In this document: piece by piece, positions 59,682-64,000 of the stretch
Layout: every line of letters begins with the position of its first letter
How positions within the stretch are numbered: position 1 is the first letter of the stretch
Program-made: the position numbers and the translations under genes
NCBI RefSeq assembly: GCF_026210795.1
Contig: NC_089443.1
Location: 3,038,001 to 3,102,000, forward strand
Reading direction: 5' to 3'
Length of the DNA stretch: 64,000 bases
From: Rhizophagus irregularis
Taxonomy: Eukaryota > Glomeromycota > Glomeromycetes > Glomerales > Glomeraceae
The notes under the pieces: model-generated
Told to the model about the DNA's origin: nothing
Seen by the model: only the letters and a program-made list of their open reading frames with translations
Database searches by the model: none

Positions 59682-62535
59682 TCAATTGGGTCAGTATTGA
59701 TCTCTTCAAGATGGTTGTTATACAAAGTTGACCATGCAATAGTTTCGTTTTCGGTTAATTGTTGAAGGTCTCGATGGCGAACATGAAGAAGAACTTTTAT
59801 ACGACAGAAGTCCTCCCATTGAGGACCTTCACGAAGTGGTGATGGATGCGGAAATATACGGACAATATTTTCCTTTTGACACTCCTTCCATCGATTTTTG
59901 ACAAGTCTATGAGTTAAATAAAGCTGAAATAGCGAGAACTCTTCAAGTTCGGTAGGCCGATCCCAATATGCTACCAAGGGTGATTTTTCTGTTCGTCCTG
60001 AATCAGGAGATTTCTCACTTTCCCCGGTGCCGCAAATCCACCTTGGTATCTCATTATTAAGATTTAAAACAACGAACTGGCGACTTGAATGGTAAAGAAG
60101 AGTGCCTAGAAGAATATGGCAGGTCTCTTGGGCAGAGATATCCAGTTCCGCGACGCTATGCAGTAACAGCTTTTGGACCGAGGTAAGTAATGGATCCTCT
60201 GGTTGACTTTCGTTAAGAATTTGATTTAGTATATCTGAAAATGCAGCCGATCGTGGTTCTGCTTTGCTTGCATATTTAGAAATGTATTGCAGCGCAGCAT
60301 GTATACTTAAAATCGGCTTTAAATCCACATTAGCTCGCCAACCTTGTAATTGAAGTCGGCTATGCAGATTGATATACGGATCGTTTCTTGCAGTTACAAG
60401 CTCTGGTTGTCTGTGGCCATCATCTCTTACAAACGTTTTTTCAACGATTTCTTTAGGGTATTTAAACCTACAGAATTGCTTTCCTTCTTTGTCAATACGA
60501 AGACAATACCCTGGACTGCATCGTGTATGTCTTTGTAATTTATTTATCAAGTCGATATAGTCCTGCTGGTCATCGCGTATTTCGCTCTTTTGCTTTTGAC
60601 ATGAATGCCGTTCAGGAACAGGCATATCAAGTCCTGGATTTATTGTGGTGACTAGATTATCGAGGTATTGTACAATTTCATTCATTACGCTTTCATCTTC
60701 TTTCATATGCTTCCATTCTATTGACGGTGCACCTCTTCTTTTTCCTATTCCGTGCACATGAACACTGCCGCGATGCTGCCACTCAAACCTATACCACCAA
60801 TCTTCCAATTCCCACTTCTCTTTTAAAACATCATTAAAATAAATCTCAAATCGCTTATAGAAAAACCAATCCGCGATATGAGGATTATCAATGATGTTTT
60901 GTTGATGGTTTTTTGCCGAAGTTTCAGAATTTCCGTTAGATGGCATAAGTTTGTGGAGCTCAGGCCAGTGCAAATCGGCACGACTGAATGTAAAGAAATC
61001 TAATCCTTCTGGTCCTATTTGCTTAATCATATCGGACAACTCGCAACGTCTTCCATTCCAGAACTGCCGAGTTCCTCATAATCCTTCACCATATCGCATA
61101 ATTTTATCGGCAATATGATTATCACCTGAAGAAATCCTTTCTTGGATGTCTGTAACTGTGATCTGTCCATCAGTTAAATTCTGTTTAACATACACTTTAC
61201 CCTCCTGTAGTGCACGCCATCGCATTTGAGAGTTCAACGCAAAGTACCACCATCGAGCATGGCGTGCAAACCTCCCATCTTTGTACAGAAGCAGGTGTTT
61301 AAAGTATTCGGCAGGCTTGATATCCCAAATACGTTCTGCACGAAGATCTGCGCATCCAGTTGGGTACAAAGTTGAAAATGCGCATGCAATATACCCCGGT
61401 GTCTGAAATTCATTGATGGGACTGCTATTAATACTGTAAGCTGATGGAGGATTGTTTTCACTTTGCATACGATCAAGTGCATTTTTTATAGCAACGTCTT
61501 CGTGAAGAGTTGAAGGAAGAAATGGAACAAAGGTGCGTGTAATCACGTTATCCTCATTTTCATGATTCAATTCTTCTGCGATCATTCGAACGTCTCGAAG
61601 CTGGTCATCGATTGAACCATCAATTGGCAAGGATCGGAGCACTTCATAATCAATGATTATGTCAGCGTAGTAGCGATTGTTCTCTTTCAACCAATTCAAT
61701 GCACGAATTACTTTATTACGACAAACTCTAAAATCTCGAAATGCTTCTGGATTACTCGCAGAATGACGACGTATGACAAGCACGTCCAATGATGATGGAT
61801 GTCGAGGAAGCTTTGTGGCAAGTTCTTGGACATTTTGAGGAAAGTTGATTACGTTTCCACGATATCCATGTTGACCCCCACGAAGTCTGTAAACTAACAT
61901 CATAGGAAAAACCCTCGCAATCAACATTTCTTCAATTTCAGTTAGATTTTGTAGATCATCAGGCACTTCACCTGGGTCCATATTGTTCCCTTTTGAGAAC
62001 CTTTTCGGTAAAGTTTTCTCAGCATACGGCAATGTCAGCATTCCCCTTTGCAAGTATAATGGATGGAAAACTTTCATTACAGGTAGAGCAAAGACTATGT
62101 TTAAGTTTATCAACCTTGTTACGAAATTTCTTTAAGAGATTTCGTTCGAATTCGCTTAGATTATCAATGGGAATCGTGCTATCATGTGTATCCGTGCCAC
62201 TGTGGGCTTGACCAGGTATTTGCTGCGGATGCTGCAGATGTGAATGCTGTAAATTGTCTCTTTGAGAATTCAAGTTTTGATTTATTGTATCTTGATTTTG
62301 GGGTGAGTTCATCAGATAAGTTCTTCGCTCACGATAACTATTTAGACGTTTTTCCCGTTGTTCATCCGTTTCCACAGCCAACTTCGCGCATTTTCGTCCA
62401 GATTTGTCGCGTGCAAGCGCGCCTTCTCTCTCAACGCTTTCATTCGCTCTTTTTCGCTGCCTGCTTTCACGTTGCTTTGCAAGACGAGTTTCACGCTGAC
62501 TAGGAGTTTCATTCTCTCTAGCTTTACGCTTTCGA
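59682..62535 (-). pseudogene. Helentron Rep (Helitron-like N, HUH nuclease) half of RepHel
   Basis: N-terminal half of the replication initiator. An Arg/Lys/Glu-rich leader opens near 62535 without a visible ATG (RKRKARENETPSQRETRLA). A CxxC-rich finger (CSTCNESFPSIILAKG) is broken by a frame change near 62090. Then come NNMDPGEVPDDLQNLTEIEE, LRGGQHGYRGNVINFPQNV and, after a single in-frame TGA at about 61075 (probably CGA), the Helitron-like N domain: FFTFSRADLHWPELHKLM, a Tyr-containing FFYKRFEIYF, and the HUH motif HRGSVHVHGIG near 60765. It is truncated by the TA element at 59681. Rep would nick and rejoin DNA during rolling-circle transposition; this copy is dead. Confidence 0.88.
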
Positions 62536-62921
62536 AGAGTGTCTCAACTTATGAATTTATTATTCATTATATTTATTCGAAAAATTCTATAGTGGCTTGT
62601 GTGCGGCTTTTGTTAATAGAACATCGCACAATGTGATCAACATTTTAATTACTTATTTTAATCTTAATGTTACTTTTTAGAACAAAATTGTATTAGTAAC
62701 ATGTATAATTATTTTTTTTTATCACGTGAAAATATTTAAACCGCAATTTATTTATTATATTTATTATTACAATTACAATTATTACTAATGATTACAATTA
62801 TTAAAATTAATATTTTTTTTCTTATTTTAAGAAATCCAACTAAGTCCAAATACTTTTAACTTAAACGATAAAGAGTATAATATTTAGCGCTCCGGACTCT
62901 TAACGGTTTCCGTTTCCTAGT

Positions 62922-63360
62922 ATTGTATTAGAAATTGTAAAACCTGGAAGAGCCTAAAGACCTAAAAAAATGTACTAAAAAAAAAACAAGGGGGAAGGAA
63001 GAAATGAAAAAAATAATATAAACATATGGTGAAACTATAAATATTAGTCAGCCCAATCAAATTTATCACATGATAGGGTGAATCTATATATTAAAAAACA
63101 CTGCAATCACGTGGGCGTTATGTTTAGATTAACCATATAACACAGGTCGAACAGATGTCATTGTCGCAAAATTTGCCTGGAATTTTTCTGGCAAATTGAG
63201 AATTATCCTGGTAAATTGGGGTAAATTGTGTTACAATTTTGGGATAATGGAGGACTTACAATTTGGCAAATTTTGTCAAAATGGCGGAATTCCTACAGAA
63301 TTCCTAATTCAAATGTTGAGAAATTTTTCAGTAAATTATCATTAATTGTGGGAAATTTTA
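62922..63360. repeat. Right part of 1-kb repeat copy B, then AT spacer
   Basis: Immediately outside the Helentron the repeat resumes (attgtaaaacctgg, aaagacctaaaaaaatgtac, tataaatattagtcagcccaatca), matching the right part of copy A (attgtaaaactaaa; gtaaatattagttaaccaatca). From about 63130 the sequence turns into aaattg-rich DNA leading to the minisatellite. No gene. Confidence 0.55.
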
Positions 63361-63990
63361 GGTAAATTTTTAGTAATTTTATGTAAATTGTAGTGAATTT
63401 AGTCAAATTTTTAGTAATTTTATGTAAACGTAATGTGAATTTAGTCAAATTTTTAGTAATTTTATGTAAACGTAATGCAAATTGTGGTGAATTTATCAAA
63501 TTTTTAGTAATTTTATGTAAACGTATTGTAAATTGTGTAAATTTTAGGCAAATTTTTAGTAATTTTATGTAAACGTAATGCAAATTGTAGTGAATTTATC
63601 AAATTTTTAGTAATTTTACGTAAACGTAATGCAAATTGTGGTGAATTTAGTCAAATTTTTAGTAATTTTATGTAAACGTATTGTAAATTGGAGTGTTTTA
63701 AAAGGCAAATTTTTAGTAATTTTATGTAAACGTAATGCAAATTGTAGTGAATTTAGTCAAATTTTTAGTAATTTTATGTAAACGTAATGCAAATTGTGGT
63801 GAATTTAGTCAAATTTTTAGTAATTTTATGCAAAAGTAATGCAAATTGTGGTAAATTGTAGTGTATTTTTAGTAATGTTATATAAATTGTTGAAAATTTA
63901 GGTGAATTTTTCAGCAATGTTGTGCAAACGTAATACAAATTGTGGAAAATTGTGGTAAATTTTGCATTTTTTCGGTAAATATTAGCTAAA
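63361..63990. repeat. Minisatellite, about 52-bp period
   Basis: At least ten imperfect units of caaatttttagtaattttat plus gtaaacgtaatgcaaattgt and ggtgaatttagt, with some units shortened and the last ones drifting. It runs to within a few bases of the right edge, so its full length is unknown. The Lys/Thr/His-rich peptide on the minus strand is a repeat artefact. Confidence 0.85.
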
Positions 63991-64000
63991 CTTTTGATAA

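Larger units (their letters stand above)
48165..62921. mobile_element. Helentron/Helitron2-like rolling-circle transposon with nested insertions
   Basis: Left end TTGTCCGGAGCGTAGCGAAG. Near the right end is the inverted partner CGCTCCGGAC, then about 10 nt, a hairpin aacgg-ttt-ccgtt, and the terminus CCTAG(T). This arrangement (asymmetric inverted repeats with a 3' hairpin outside the right one) fits Helitron2/Helentron elements. The shorter copy at 20750-21305 shares both ends. The minus strand encodes Rep (59682 to about 62535) and Pif1 helicase (48564-50296) as one former RepHel, split by the TA element at 50297-59679. Without that insert the element is about 5.4 kb, a normal size. It sits in the 1-kb repeat copy B. 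Confidence 0.85.

Noticed and set aside
63361-63990. CRISPR-like or coding interpretation of the 52-bp repeats
   Set aside because: Imperfect contiguous minisatellite without spacers; derived peptide is pure repeat.

Overview
The window looks like nuclear DNA of an AT-rich, transposon-swollen fungus, most likely an arbuscular mycorrhizal fungus of the Rhizophagus type (Glomeromycotina). The evidence is short spliceosomal introns (about 50-100 nt), fungal/eukaryotic housekeeping genes, a Crinkler-type NTPase-nuclease, SWIM-finger MULE and hAT transposases, RNase H-bearing LINEs and a Pif1-type Helitron. The species is inferred from remembered family resemblance; no database was searched. No tRNA, rRNA or CRISPR array was seen.

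Layout. 1-10425 (-): a multi-exon USP9X/USP24/USP34-like deubiquitinase whose C-terminus runs off the left edge. 10426-11248: shared divergent promoter. 11249-13212 (+): fumarylacetoacetase in 11 exons, giving 417 aa. 13213-31980: mobile-element graveyard: a 5'-truncated LINE, a dead MULE, a decayed multicopy repeat gene carrying a short Helentron, several hAT-like MITEs, a tandem array of micro-exons and short introns, and a dead hAT transposon inside that array. 31981-34237 (-): Crinkler-like gene. 35060-36521 (+): secreted or membrane-anchored kelch protein. 37282-41269 (+): Cdc7/SepH/MAP3K-epsilon-type kinase, followed in frame after one UGA by 208 further open codons. 41897-64000: a second element-rich zone, dominated by a 14.8 kb Helentron (48165-62921) sitting in an older repeat. 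The Helentron contains a TA-inserting element (50297-59679), which contains a 147-bp tandem array and a 7.8 kb LINE.

The nesting order can be read from target-site duplications. In three cases (a MITE in a LINE RNase H, a TA element in the Helentron RepHel, a TA MITE in the hAT transposase), conceptual removal of the insert plus one duplicated target copy restores the host reading frame exactly.

The five cellular genes have no obvious shared pathway: proteostasis, tyrosine catabolism, an effector-like nuclease, a surface kelch protein, and septation/cytokinesis signalling. The observations most worth following are the micro-exon array whose introns carry hairpins at the 5' splice site and branch point, the in-frame extension beyond the kinase UGA, and a roughly 125-bp motif unit shared by unrelated transposons.
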